Below are positions 53,927 through 62,047 of a DNA stretch of 64,000 nucleotides, in pieces. Origin of the DNA: Mitsuaria chitosanitabida ATCC BAA-476 = NBRC 102408 (GTDB taxonomy: Bacteria > Pseudomonadota > Gammaproteobacteria > Burkholderiales > Burkholderiaceae_C); NCBI RefSeq assembly GCF_001598255.1, contig NZ_BCYP01000008.1, positions 1 to 64,000 of the forward strand, given 5' to 3'. Both the position numbers and the translations under genes were made by a program. The notes beneath the pieces were generated by a model. The model worked only from the letters and a program-made list of their open reading frames with translations. It ran no database searches and was not told the origin of the DNA. How positions within the stretch are numbered: position 1 is the stretch's first letter; every line of letters starts with the position of its first letter.

Positions 53927-54958
53927 ATGGACCTGATCGCCTCGCTCCAATCCTTCCTGCGGGTCGCGCAGACGGGCTCCTTCTCGGCTGTCGCGCATGA
54001 GCGCGGCGTCACGCAGCCCGCGATCTCGCGCCAGGTCAGCGCGCTGGAGGAACATTTGGGGACGCGGCTGGTCCAGCGCAGCACGCAGGCGGTCACGCTG
54101 ACGGACGAAGGCCGCGAGTTCCTCGGCGCCGCGCAGCGCCTGGTGGACGAGGCCGAGGCCCTGCGCCACGCGGTGGGCACGCGGCGCGGCAAGGCCGTGG
54201 GGACGGTGCGCGTGGCGGTGCCGGTGCCGCTGGGCGTGTACCTCGGCGCGCGCCTGGGGCCGCTGATGGACCGCCATGACGAGCTCAGCGTCGATCTGGT
54301 GCTGCGCGACGGTGCGAGCAACCTGATCGAGGACGGACTGGATCTGGAGATCCGGCTGGGACCGTTGGGCGACTGCTCGATGGTGGCGCGTCAGATCGGG
54401 TGGGCGCTCGCGCATGTGGTGGCCTCGCCCGACTACCTCGACCGCCGCGGGGAACCCCGGCATCCGGGCGAGCTCGAGGGCCACGATTGCATCGTCTATC
54501 ACCGTCGGCTCAACGAGAAGGTCTGGTGGTTCGACGATCCCGGCATCGCGGGCGGCGAGCTGGCGATGCCGGTCTGCGGCCGCATCCACACCAACAACGC
54601 GGTGGCGGCGCACCAGGCGGCGCTGGCGGGGCAGGGCATCGCGCACATCTCGCACCTGCTGGTGGGCGAGGACCTGCGCGCGGGACGGCTGAAGCTGCTG
54701 TTGCCTGCCTATCCGACACGGCGATTCCCGCTCTACGCCGTGTATCCCTCCAAGCGCAGCCTGCCGCCGCGCATCCGCGTGGTCATCGACCACCTCTGCG
54801 ACCTGCTCGCGCAGGATCCCGCCATGTCGCTGGCGGATCCCGCGCGCGTGACCGCGCCGAACCCGGGGCCGACGGGCAGCCCGACGGCCATCGGGGTCGC
54901 GATGTCTTCGGGCGTTGCCGATCCGCGGCGATCCGTCGAGGCGGCAGTCGACGCCTGA
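53927..54958 (+). CDS. LysR-family transcriptional regulator of the 3-hydroxyanthranilate operon
   Basis: 343 aa from ATG 53927. The N-terminal winged helix is MDLIASLQSFLRVAQTGSFS followed by VTQPAISRQVSALEEHLGTRL. The effector-binding domain follows to about residue 300. The C-terminal ~40 residues are an unusual Pro/Ala/Ser-rich extension. Divergent arrangement with the catabolic operon makes it the probable activator responding to a pathway intermediate. Confidence 0.9.
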   Translation: MDLIASLQSFLRVAQTGSFSAVAHERGVTQPAISRQVSALEEHLGTRLVQRSTQAVTLTDEGREFLGAAQRLVDEAEALRHAVGTRRGKAVGTVRVAVPVPLGVYLGARLGPLMDRHDELSVDLVLRDGASNLIEDGLDLEIRLGPLGDCSMVARQIGWALAHVVASPDYLDRRGEPRHPGELEGHDCIVYHRRLNEKVWWFDDPGIAGGELAMPVCGRIHTNNAVAAHQAALAGQGIAHISHLLVGEDLRAGRLKLLLPAYPTRRFPLYAVYPSKRSLPPRIRVVIDHLCDLLAQDPAMSLADPARVTAPNPGPTGSPTAIGVAMSSGVADPRRSVEAAVDA

Positions 54959-55117
54959 CCCTCATACGCGGCGTACGAGGCCATATGCGCGACGCGCGGC
55001 TTCGCGGACGAGGGGACGCCGCCTATCTTCTCCCCATCGAAATCTCGGCAGCCTCGCTGCCGCAACGCGCCTGGCGCGCCCCATGGCGCGCCGGCGCTGC
55101 TTTCACAAGGCATCGAC

Positions 55118-55612
55118 ATGAGTTCCTCCGCTTCGTTCCCTTCCTCTTCCGCGCGCCAGCATCCTTTCGCGACAGACGTCGGCGGGGAGACGGGAGGATC
55201 ACGGCCGCGGCCGCGCGACGTGGTGATCCTGATCGCGCGCGTGCTGCTGGTGCTGCTGTTCCTGATCTTCGGCTGGGACAAGCTGACCGGCTACGCCGAC
55301 ACGGTGACGCTGTTCACCCAGATGGGCGTGCCGCAGCCGTCGCTGGCGACCCTGGTGGCGATCGCCGCCGAGGTCGGTGGCGGGCTGGCGATCCTGCTGG
55401 GGCTGTTCACGCGGCCGGTGGCGGCCTTGATGGCCGTTTATTGCGTCGCGACGGCGCTGCTCGGGCACCACTACTGGGCGATGTCGGGCAACGAGCGCTT
55501 CCTGGCCGAGATCGGGTTCTTCAAGAATCTCAGCCTCACGGGAGGCTTGCTCCTGCTGTGCGTGACCGGGAGCGGGCGCATCGGCGTGGACGCGAGGTGG
55601 CGTCGTCGATGA
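55118..55612 (+). CDS. DoxX family membrane protein
   Basis: 164 aa with four predicted membrane helices: VVILIARVLLVLLFLIFGWD, LATLVAIAAEVGGGLAILLG, AALMAVYCVATALLGHHYW and LSLTGGLLLLCVTG. The KLTGYADTVTLFTQMGVP block is the DoxX signature. A polar Ser-rich N-terminus of ~30 residues is cytoplasmic. DoxX proteins are implicated in quinone-linked redox or oxidative stress; the exact role is unknown. Confidence 0.9.
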   Translation: MSSSASFPSSSARQHPFATDVGGETGGSRPRPRDVVILIARVLLVLLFLIFGWDKLTGYADTVTLFTQMGVPQPSLATLVAIAAEVGGGLAILLGLFTRPVAALMAVYCVATALLGHHYWAMSGNERFLAEIGFFKNLSLTGGLLLLCVTGSGRIGVDARWRRR

Positions 55613-55739
55613 CGGCTGCGTCGACGGGCGGACCGGTGGCGTCTTCGCTCGCTTCGCCGCGCCTCCGAACGTGACGGACGACCGCCGGGGCGGCTGGGAG
55701 CGCGCCTTGCCGATGGACGGGATCCACCAGGAGCCCCCC

Positions 55740-56258
55740 ATGACCGACCATCCGCCGACCGACGCCGAACGACGCAGCAAGCTCTGGAGCCTGATCAAGG
55801 ACATCCGCATCGGGCTGCTCACCACGCAGCACAGCAACGGCCATCTGCATTCGCGGCCGATGACCTTGCAGAACCAGGACCTGCACGAGGACGAATCGCT
55901 GTGGTTCTTCATGTCCCGCAGCGGTGATCCCTTCGGCGACATCGTCGCGTCGCCGCAGGTCAACGTGGCCTTCGCCGACCGGGACGACGACACCTATGTC
56001 TCGGTCTCCGGGACGGCCGGGCTCAGCGAGGACCGGACGCGTCGCCAGCAGCTCTGGAACAAGGCCGCGGAGGCGTGGTTCCCCAAGGGCATCGACGATC
56101 CCGACCTGGCCCTGGTGCAGGTCCGCATCAGCCACGCGAGCTACTGGGACGTGAAGTCCTCGAAGCTGATGCAGCTGTACGCGATGGCGAAATCCGCTGT
56201 CACCGGCAAGCCGCCCGCCGAGCTCGGCGAGACCGGCAAGGTCCGCATGGATCGCTGA
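55740..56258 (+). CDS. Pyridoxamine 5'-phosphate oxidase-like (general stress) protein
   Basis: 172 aa from ATG 55740, preceded by CAGGAG; a GTG at 55671 is less likely. The split-barrel flavin-binding fold is visible: IRIGLLTTQHSNGHLHSRPM, LWFFMSRSGDPFGDIVASPQ, VSVSGTAGLSEDR and a C-terminal YWDVKSSKLMQLYAMAKSAV. It resembles general stress protein 26. Likely an FMN-binding oxidoreductase; substrate unknown. Confidence 0.9.
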   Translation: MTDHPPTDAERRSKLWSLIKDIRIGLLTTQHSNGHLHSRPMTLQNQDLHEDESLWFFMSRSGDPFGDIVASPQVNVAFADRDDDTYVSVSGTAGLSEDRTRRQQLWNKAAEAWFPKGIDDPDLALVQVRISHASYWDVKSSKLMQLYAMAKSAVTGKPPAELGETGKVRMDR

Positions 56259-56288
56259 GGTTCAAGCGCGCGGGCCCTCGACGTCGAC

Positions 56289-57371
56289 ATGCCGAAGCGA
56301 TCGGCCGCCTTGTCGCTTTCCAGACGCTTGAGCCGGCAGTGGCAGGCCGCGGCCAACCGCGTCCTGCGCGCGACCGCAGGCGCGATCAAGGGCGCTTCGA
56401 CACGCACGGCGAAGCGCGCGGCCACCGGCGCCGCCATTGCCACCGCAAAGCCCACCGCGAAGGACACGCGCTCACGCCTTGCGAAGCGCGCGTCCCCCGC
56501 GCCGCCACCGACGGCCGGACCGGGAGACTGGATCGCCGGGCTGACGATGGGCCGTGGCGGCATGCGGCGGTACCGGTTGTTCCGTCCCGCGGGCATCGGC
56601 GCCGACGAGCGGGTGCCGCTGGTCGTGATGCTGCACGGCTGCGGACAGGACGCGAGCGACTTCGCGCACAGCACGCGCATGAATCGTGTCGCGGCCCGCG
56701 AGCGTTTCCTGGTGCTCTACCCGGAGCAGAGCCGCCTGGCCAATCCGCAGCGTTGCTGGAACTGGTTCGAGACCGAGTCCGGACGCGCGCAGGCCGAGGC
56801 CGCTCAGATCCTGGCGGCGGTCGATCAGGTGGGGCTGCTGTACCCCGTCGATCGTGACCGTGTCGCGATCGCGGGACTGTCCGCGGGCGCGGGCATGGCG
56901 GCTTGGCTCGCGACGGCGCATCCGACGCGCTTCCGCGCGGTCGCGATGCACTCGGGGGTCGCGCCCGGGCTGGCTTCGTCCGCGAGCATGGCCCTGCGCG
57001 CGATGCGGGGTGGCGGTCGTCCGCCGCGGATCGCGCCGCGAGACGCCGATGTGCCGTGGCCCCCGCTGCTGGTGATTCAAGGGACCCAGGACCGGGTGGT
57101 CGCCTCGGCCAACGCGAGCGAAGCCGCGCGGCAGTGGGCCGCGGCGGCGGGGGCGACCGCGACGGCGCCGCGCGAGCTGCGACGCGGCCGTCGCCATCCG
57201 ATGACCGTCGTCGACTTCAAGCGCCGCGGTCACGTCGCGGCGACGCTGGTCGAGATCCACGGCCTGGCCCATGCCTGGAGCGGCGGCGCCGCCAGGCAAC
57301 CGTTCAGCGACCCCGCGGGACCGGACGCGACGGCCATGATCTGGCGCTTCTTCGCCAAGCGCTTGAGGTGA
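56289..57371 (+). CDS. PHB depolymerase family esterase (LpqC/extracellular depolymerase type)
   Basis: 360 aa. A basic Ala/Lys/Thr-rich N-terminus (residues 1-75) precedes an alpha/beta hydrolase: oxyanion VVMLHGCGQDASDFA, nucleophile IAGLSAGAGMA (G-x-S-x-G), Asp in QGTQDRVV and His in IHGLAHAWSGG. It is related to poly(3-hydroxybutyrate) depolymerases and feruloyl esterase-like LpqC. The N-terminus is not a standard signal peptide, resembling instead a phasin-like basic tail, so granule or cytoplasmic location is possible. Confidence 0.88.
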   Translation: MPKRSAALSLSRRLSRQWQAAANRVLRATAGAIKGASTRTAKRAATGAAIATAKPTAKDTRSRLAKRASPAPPPTAGPGDWIAGLTMGRGGMRRYRLFRPAGIGADERVPLVVMLHGCGQDASDFAHSTRMNRVAARERFLVLYPEQSRLANPQRCWNWFETESGRAQAEAAQILAAVDQVGLLYPVDRDRVAIAGLSAGAGMAAWLATAHPTRFRAVAMHSGVAPGLASSASMALRAMRGGGRPPRIAPRDADVPWPPLLVIQGTQDRVVASANASEAARQWAAAAGATATAPRELRRGRRHPMTVVDFKRRGHVAATLVEIHGLAHAWSGGAARQPFSDPAGPDATAMIWRFFAKRLR

Positions 57372-57440
57372 CAGGCGCCGCTACACTCGCGCCAAATCGA
57401 ACGTCTGATTCGAAGTCATTCAGAGACAGGGAGCTCTCGC

Positions 57441-57632
57441 GTGTCGTCACCTCAGTTCTGCAACCTCTGCAATCGCAACGTTGCCCCGCAGAAGCAATTC
57501 AACTGGCTGGTCTTCATCTTCCTCTGCGGCTGCTTCTATCTGCCGTTCTATCTGTTCGCGAAGGCCAAGTGCCCGATCTGCCAGAGCACCGATCTCAGCC
57601 CGCCCAAGCGCGGCGACATCGGCCGGCGCTGA
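57441..57632 (+). CDS. Small zinc-ribbon membrane protein
   Basis: 63 aa, GTG start with AGGGAG upstream. Two CxxC pairs (CNLC at residues 7-10 and CPIC at 44-47) flank one membrane segment (FNWLVFIFLCGCFYLPFYLF). The four Cys could bind one zinc if the segment is a re-entrant hairpin. No function is known. Confidence 0.75.
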   Translation: MSSPQFCNLCNRNVAPQKQFNWLVFIFLCGCFYLPFYLFAKAKCPICQSTDLSPPKRGDIGRR

Positions 57633-57641
57633 GGACGCGCG

Positions 57642-58196
57642 ATGAGTGAGCAAGGGATGCCGCCCCCGGCACCCCGGCCGCGTTGGAGCATGGTCGTCTC
57701 GCACCATCCGCCCACGCAGTACGACCGCACCTTCCATCTCGGGCCGATCCGGCTCTGCGTGCGCTGCAGCGCGGTCGTGGGCGGGATCGCCGCCTCGCTC
57801 GTCGGCGGCCACTGCCATCCGGCGATGCGCGACTGGGCGCCGTGGATCGTGCTCGTGATCGCGGGTTTGACGATCGCGGTAGGGGTGCTGCTGTTCGTGC
57901 TCAATGAAGGCGGGCGGCGGGCCAGCAGCAATCTGGAACGCACCGTCTTCGGCCTTGTCGTGGGCGCGGCGCTGGCCTGGTGCTGGCAGTCGTCGATCCC
58001 GGGCCTGATCGCCATGGTCTCGATGCTGGTCGCGGGCCAGTTCGTCTCCGCCTGGGGACTGCAGCGCGTCGGCGCGCTCGATCGTTTCTTCGGCGAGTAC
58101 ATGGCGGGCGCGGTCATTCCGCCGGAGGGCGCCGATGCCGTGTCCTGCCAACGGTTCCTCTGCGCCTGCGATGGGGCGGTGAGGTTGCCGCGATAG
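57642..58196 (+). CDS. DUF2085-like membrane protein
   Basis: 184 aa. The N-terminal HHPPTQYDRTFHLGPIRLCV with CVRCSAVVGG resembles the DUF2085 pattern (cys-rich segment followed by membrane helices). Three or four helices follow (WIVLVIAGLTIAVGVLLFVL, VFGLVVGAALAWCW, IAMVSMLVAGQFVSAWGL). It starts nine bases after the previous gene, suggesting an operon. Function unknown. Confidence 0.7.
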   Translation: MSEQGMPPPAPRPRWSMVVSHHPPTQYDRTFHLGPIRLCVRCSAVVGGIAASLVGGHCHPAMRDWAPWIVLVIAGLTIAVGVLLFVLNEGGRRASSNLERTVFGLVVGAALAWCWQSSIPGLIAMVSMLVAGQFVSAWGLQRVGALDRFFGEYMAGAVIPPEGADAVSCQRFLCACDGAVRLPR

Positions 58197-58370
58197 CGAT
58201 GCCATGCCCGGCACCTGACGGGTCACACGGGGTGCCCGCAGTCGATGCCTCCAGCGAGAGGCGATTCGAAACCTTCGCTGCTATGCTGCCCCGCGAACAG
58301 GGAAGAGGCGAGTCCGACAGCACGCACGAGGCGCGGATGAGTTCCCTGATCCCTTCGCAAGGAGCGCTCG

Positions 58371-58514
58371 ATGATTCGCTGGACTCCCCTTGTCCTGTTG
58401 GCCTTGGCCGTCTTGTTCTACGGCCTCGGGTTCGTCGCCGAGAGCCAGGCCATCGGCGTGGCCGGCCTCGTGTTCGAGGCGGCCTTCTGGTCGCGGCTGT
58501 TCAAGCGCCGCTGA
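58371..58514 (+). CDS. 47-residue membrane protein
   Basis: A short frame missed by length cut-offs: MIRWTPLVLLALAVLFYGLG followed by FVAESQAIGVAGLVFEAAFW and a basic end SRLFKRR. AAGGAG lies seven bases before the ATG. Two hydrophobic helices and a basic tail suggest a small inner-membrane protein. No family is recognised. Confidence 0.7.
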   Translation: MIRWTPLVLLALAVLFYGLGFVAESQAIGVAGLVFEAAFWSRLFKRR

Positions 58515-58532
58515 GATCTCCGCGCTGATCGC

Positions 58533-58928
58533 TCAGCACCCCGTCGCCTGCGACCACACCGCCATCCATCCCGAGGCGCGTCGCTCGTAGGTGTCGGTAT
58601 GCCAGCAGTCCATCGTCTTCCCCGAGGGGAAGCTCAATCGCGCCCGGTACCGCACGACCGCCATGTCGGCGGTGAGCCGCACCTGCATCTCGCCGTGCGT
58701 CCACGCCGAGTAGAACGGTGCATCGGCCATCAGCGCGAAGTACTCCTCCCGGCGCAGCACCCGGCCGCCGGGCGTGATCAGTTCGTACTCGGGGGCATGC
58801 AGCGATGCCAGCGTCGCCATGTCGCGATCGACCAGGGCCGCGGTGCGACGGCGTTCGAGCGATTGGATGAATGTGGACAGCGCCTGCGGGGAGGCTTCGA
58901 GCCGTGGCGGGTCGTGGTCGAGGGACAT
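58533..58928 (-). CDS. Nuclear transport factor 2-like (DUF4440/SnoaL) protein
   Basis: 131 aa from ATG 58928, with AGGAGT upstream. NTF2-like cone fold: SLERRRTAALVDRDMATLAS, LHAPEYELITPGGRVLRREE, and the later VVRYRARLSFPSGKTMDCWH. These proteins are small-molecule isomerases, hydrolases or ligand-binding domains; no specific role can be given. Its end converges on the 47-residue gene with an 18-base gap. Confidence 0.85.
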   Translation of the reverse strand: MSLDHDPPRLEASPQALSTFIQSLERRRTAALVDRDMATLASLHAPEYELITPGGRVLRREEYFALMADAPFYSAWTHGEMQVRLTADMAVVRYRARLSFPSGKTMDCWHTDTYERRASGWMAVWSQATGC

Positions 58929-59074
58929 GGGGCCCGTGACTCCTGAGGACGAGGATGGGGAAACTCCGGAGGCGAGGCCAGGCCTCGCACCGGATTCGAG
59001 CACTTGAAGCTGGCAACATGCGCGCTCTTCCCGGACATTCAATGGGCGCCGCATGCGGCCATGCCATTCGAAGC

Positions 59075-59749
59075 ATGAAGCTTGGTTCATTCCTCCTGGG
59101 CGCGGTCTGCGGCGCCGCCGTCACCGCGGTCGCCGGGTATGCGTGGCAGGCGCATGCCGGCGCCACCAGCGCCATCGCGCCGTCGACGCTTCCGCTGTCG
59201 CCGACGGAGCCCGCCACCCCTTCGGCCGGGGGCCTGGCCCCCTCCGTCGAGCGAGCGACTCCCAAGCCCACCGATCCGGTGAGCACACCGCTTCCCGCCG
59301 CTCAGGTCGGAGTCGCGGCGGTGAGCTCACCCAACCTCCCGCTCGCGAGCGACCCGCCGATCGCCTTGTCCGCGGAGCACGCCCAGGTCCTGGGACAGGC
59401 TGTCCGTCGCGATCGTCCACCGTCCCTCGGTGAACTGCATCTGCAACTCTCCGCGGAAACGCGGGACGCGGCTTGGTCGGTGCCCCTGGAACAGAGCATC
59501 CAGCAGTATCTCCAGGCCGCCAACCCCTCGGGCGAGTTCGAGATCATGTCGGTGCAGTGCCGCGCGACGCTTTGCGAGGTCCTGGCTTTCGGCAATCTGC
59601 CGACCTCCGGTGCACGATGGAACCAGCTCTGGGACGCCGCGTCGTCCCAGCCGTGGATGGCGGGTATCGGCGGCAACACGACGTCGACCTTCGTGCGCAA
59701 CGACCGCCATGTCATCGTCACCGTGCTGCAGCGGTCCAGGAAGGGCTGA
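59075..59749 (+). CDS. Hypothetical protein with N-terminal membrane anchor
   Basis: 224 aa from ATG 59075, chosen because a signal-anchor (LGSFLLGAVCGAAVTAVAGY) starts there. A Pro/Ala/Ser-rich linker (residues ~25-95) leads to a C-terminal globular part with two Cys (MSVQCRATLCEVLAFG), probably periplasmic and possibly disulfide bonded. No family recognised with confidence; layout resembles envelope-anchored proteins of gammaproteobacteria and betaproteobacteria of unknown role. Confidence 0.75.
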   Translation: MKLGSFLLGAVCGAAVTAVAGYAWQAHAGATSAIAPSTLPLSPTEPATPSAGGLAPSVERATPKPTDPVSTPLPAAQVGVAAVSSPNLPLASDPPIALSAEHAQVLGQAVRRDRPPSLGELHLQLSAETRDAAWSVPLEQSIQQYLQAANPSGEFEIMSVQCRATLCEVLAFGNLPTSGARWNQLWDAASSQPWMAGIGGNTTSTFVRNDRHVIVTVLQRSRKG

Positions 59750-59774
59750 GGCAGTCTCAGCCAGGGAGCTTGAG

Positions 59775-60185
59775 GTGGAGTCACTTCTGCAAGGGTCCTG
59801 CCATTGCGGCGCGGTACAGCTGGTGCTGCCGCATCTGCCGTCCCGCGTCACCGAGTGCAACTGCTCGATCTGCCGGCGGCTGGCCGGCATCTGGGGCTAC
59901 TTCGATTGGGGCACGGTCCGGATCCGGGCCGAGGAAGGGGCGCTCGACCTCTACGCCTGGGGCGACAAGTCGCTGCGCACCATGCGCTGCGCAACCTGCG
60001 GGTGCGCGACCCACTGGGAGCCGATCGATCCCCAGGAGGGGGCGTATCACGGCGTCAATCTGAGGATGTTCCCGCCGGAGTTGCTGTCGCAGGTCCGCAT
60101 CCGGAAGTTCGACGGCGCGGATACCTGGACCTATCTCGACGAGCAGGGGAGTGGCGCGGAGCCCCCGAATCCCGGCGACCCATAA
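59775..60185 (+). CDS. GFA (glutathione-dependent formaldehyde-activating-like) family protein
   Basis: 136 aa, GTG start at 59775 with GGGAG six bases upstream. Zinc-binding Cys motifs of the Mss4-like GFA fold are intact: GSCHCGAVQ, CNCSICRRL and CATCGC. The family is named for an enzyme joining formaldehyde and glutathione, but most members lack proof of that reaction. It ends eight bases before the next gene. Confidence 0.88.
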   Translation: MESLLQGSCHCGAVQLVLPHLPSRVTECNCSICRRLAGIWGYFDWGTVRIRAEEGALDLYAWGDKSLRTMRCATCGCATHWEPIDPQEGAYHGVNLRMFPPELLSQVRIRKFDGADTWTYLDEQGSGAEPPNPGDP

Positions 60186-60192
60186 TCCCCGC

Positions 60193-60693
60193 ATGAAACT
60201 TGTAGTGGCCCTCCATGTCGACGGCACCCAGGCGAATGTCGCCGCCGCGGCATTCGACGCCTGGGATTCCCCGGAAGCGACGAAGACCTATTTCTCGCGC
60301 ATCGCCGAGTTCGGCAAGCCGGTGCGTGGGGCGCTCGATCTGCGGGAGTTGCCCTGCGTGCTGCAACTGCTGGGCGAGCACAAGCTGGAGCCCGAGCTGA
60401 TCGTCATCGACGGTTTCGTCCATCTCGATGCGGACGACACGCCGGGCGTCGGTCAGCAGCTCTTCGAGGCGCTGGGCGGCAAGGTGGCGATCGTCGGTCT
60501 CTCGAAGAAGAGCCTGCCGGGGCTGTCGGCGCAATTCGAGGTCATGCGGGAGGAGGAATCCCCGCCGCTGATCGTGACCAGCGTGGGGATCGACATCGGC
60601 GCGGCCAAGGTCCGGGTGCGCTCGATGCACGGCAGGAAGCGCGTGCCGACGCTGGTGAAGCTCGCCGCGCGACTGGCGAAGAACAAGGACTGA
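60193..60693 (+). CDS. Endonuclease V-like protein
   Basis: 166 aa. The RNase H-like endonuclease V pattern is visible: LVVALHVDGTQANVAAAAFD, the RELPCVLQLL block with the expected Glu, LIVIDGFVHL with the second Asp and VTSVGIDIGAAKVRVRSMHG near the end. The first catalytic Asp of the usual D-V/D-x-Y/F strand appears to be His (LHVDG), so activity on deoxyinosine is uncertain. It belongs to a short bacterial subgroup (~165 aa vs ~220). Confidence 0.75.
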   Translation: MKLVVALHVDGTQANVAAAAFDAWDSPEATKTYFSRIAEFGKPVRGALDLRELPCVLQLLGEHKLEPELIVIDGFVHLDADDTPGVGQQLFEALGGKVAIVGLSKKSLPGLSAQFEVMREEESPPLIVTSVGIDIGAAKVRVRSMHGRKRVPTLVKLAARLAKNKD

Positions 60694-60704
60694 GGTCGAC
60701 GCCC

Positions 60705-61217
60705 TTATCGCTGCGCGTTGACCGCGTCGATGACGACGGCCGAGAGGTCCGCGCTGTCCTTGGCGAAGGCCACGTGTTCCACGAAGACGAGGTCGATCTT
60801 CCGTTCCTGCGCCACTGCCTTGATGGCCCGCTGCACGCGTTCCTTCAAGGTCACGTATTCCTGACCCTTCCGGAATTCGAGGTCGTCCTCGAACTGGCGT
60901 TTGGCGCGGTCCAGGGCCCGGCCTTGATCCGCGAGATCTCGACCCCGACGGGTTCTCTCCGTCTCGGACAGCGAGGGGGCGTCCTTGTCGAGTTGCGCGG
61001 CCGCGGCGCCCAGCGCGCTTTCCTGGTCGTCCAGGGCCCGGCGCCGCTTGCTGAATTCCTCCTGCAGCCGGCTCTGCGCGGCCTTGCCGGGCACGCATTC
61101 GTTGATGACGCGCTGGGTGTCGACATAGCCCACCTTGAGCTGCTGGGCCTGCGCGGAGGCGGCGCCTCCCAGGAGCAGCGCCGCGGCGAAGAGAAACTGC
61201 CCGAGCCGGATCTTCAT
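60705..61217 (-). CDS. OmpH/Skp-family periplasmic chaperone
   Basis: 170 aa. Signal peptide MKIRLGQFLFAAALLLGGAA with cleavage after SAQA, then the Skp opening KVGYVDTQRVINEC and a long charged coiled-coil arm (LQEEFSKRRRALDDQESALG to DLEFRKGQEYVTLKERVQRA) that would form the tentacles of a trimer. Normal role: holding unfolded outer-membrane proteins. It is not beside bamA/lpxD, so it may be a second copy. Confidence 0.88.
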   Translation of the reverse strand: MKIRLGQFLFAAALLLGGAASAQAQQLKVGYVDTQRVINECVPGKAAQSRLQEEFSKRRRALDDQESALGAAAAQLDKDAPSLSETERTRRGRDLADQGRALDRAKRQFEDDLEFRKGQEYVTLKERVQRAIKAVAQERKIDLVFVEHVAFAKDSADLSAVVIDAVNAQR

Positions 61218-61439
61218 GATTGCCTCTGCTGGCCACGTGGCGTGGCTGGGGTCGGATGATAGGGCGCGGGGCGGCGGTGTCTACAGGTGGCCGATCAAGT
61301 CAGTCGGGCCGCCTTGTCCGGATCACGTGCCCGGAGTCGACGTCGAGGTCCGCGCGCCTGCCGCGACAATCCCCCCGTCCCCGGACCCCCAGAAGCCGTC
61401 GTAGACGCTTCGATCCGCGGGACATCAGAGAGGATCCGG

Positions 61440-61925
61440 ATGTCGACCCGTCAAAACGCTTTGCCCCTGCGCCTTCGCGCCAGCCCGCTCAAGATGCTCG
61501 CGCTGCTGGTCGTGAGCCTCGTCTTCGTCGCCGGCGGCTTGCTGATGGCGCGCGACGAGCCCGTGATGGGCTACTTCGGCGCCGTGTTCTTCGGGCTCGG
61601 CGCGATCGTGGCCGTCGTGAGCCTGCTGCCTGGCAGCTCGTACGTGGAGCTCTCCGACGAGGGCTTCGAGGTGTGCAGCCTCTTCCGCAAGCACTTCATC
61701 CGCTGGGCGCAGATCCGGGAGTTCTCGATCTACCGCGTCCAGCACAGCGAACGCGTCGGCTGGCATTACCTGGCCGAGGCCGGCGCGACCACCCTGGGCC
61801 GCCGTGTGTCCTCGGCGCTCGCGGGCGTGGAGGGCGGTCTGCCGGACACCTACGGGATGAAGGCCCGCGAGCTCGCGGACCTGATGAACAACACGCTGCA
61901 GACCCGCCGCGGCCCCCTGCGATGA
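61440..61925 (+). CDS. Membrane-anchored PH-like (STM3941-type) protein
   Basis: 161 aa from ATG 61440. Two N-terminal hydrophobic helices (LKMLALLVVSLVFVAGGLLM and VMGYFGAVFFGLGAIVAVVS) precede a small beta-rich cytoplasmic domain (SYVELSDEGFEVCSLFRKHF, IRWAQIREFSIYRV). The layout matches the STM3941-family of bacterial PH-like proteins of unknown function. Confidence 0.75.
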   Translation: MSTRQNALPLRLRASPLKMLALLVVSLVFVAGGLLMARDEPVMGYFGAVFFGLGAIVAVVSLLPGSSYVELSDEGFEVCSLFRKHFIRWAQIREFSIYRVQHSERVGWHYLAEAGATTLGRRVSSALAGVEGGLPDTYGMKARELADLMNNTLQTRRGPLR

Positions 61926-62047
61926 CAGGGGCCGGACAGGCCTCTGTCGTGCCTTCGCATCGCCGGCCCGAACGCGCCATCCCGGATTAATCGCGCCCTA
62001 AGCCAGCGCCCCAAGAATCGCCGCCACCGCATCTTGGGAGCGTGCTC

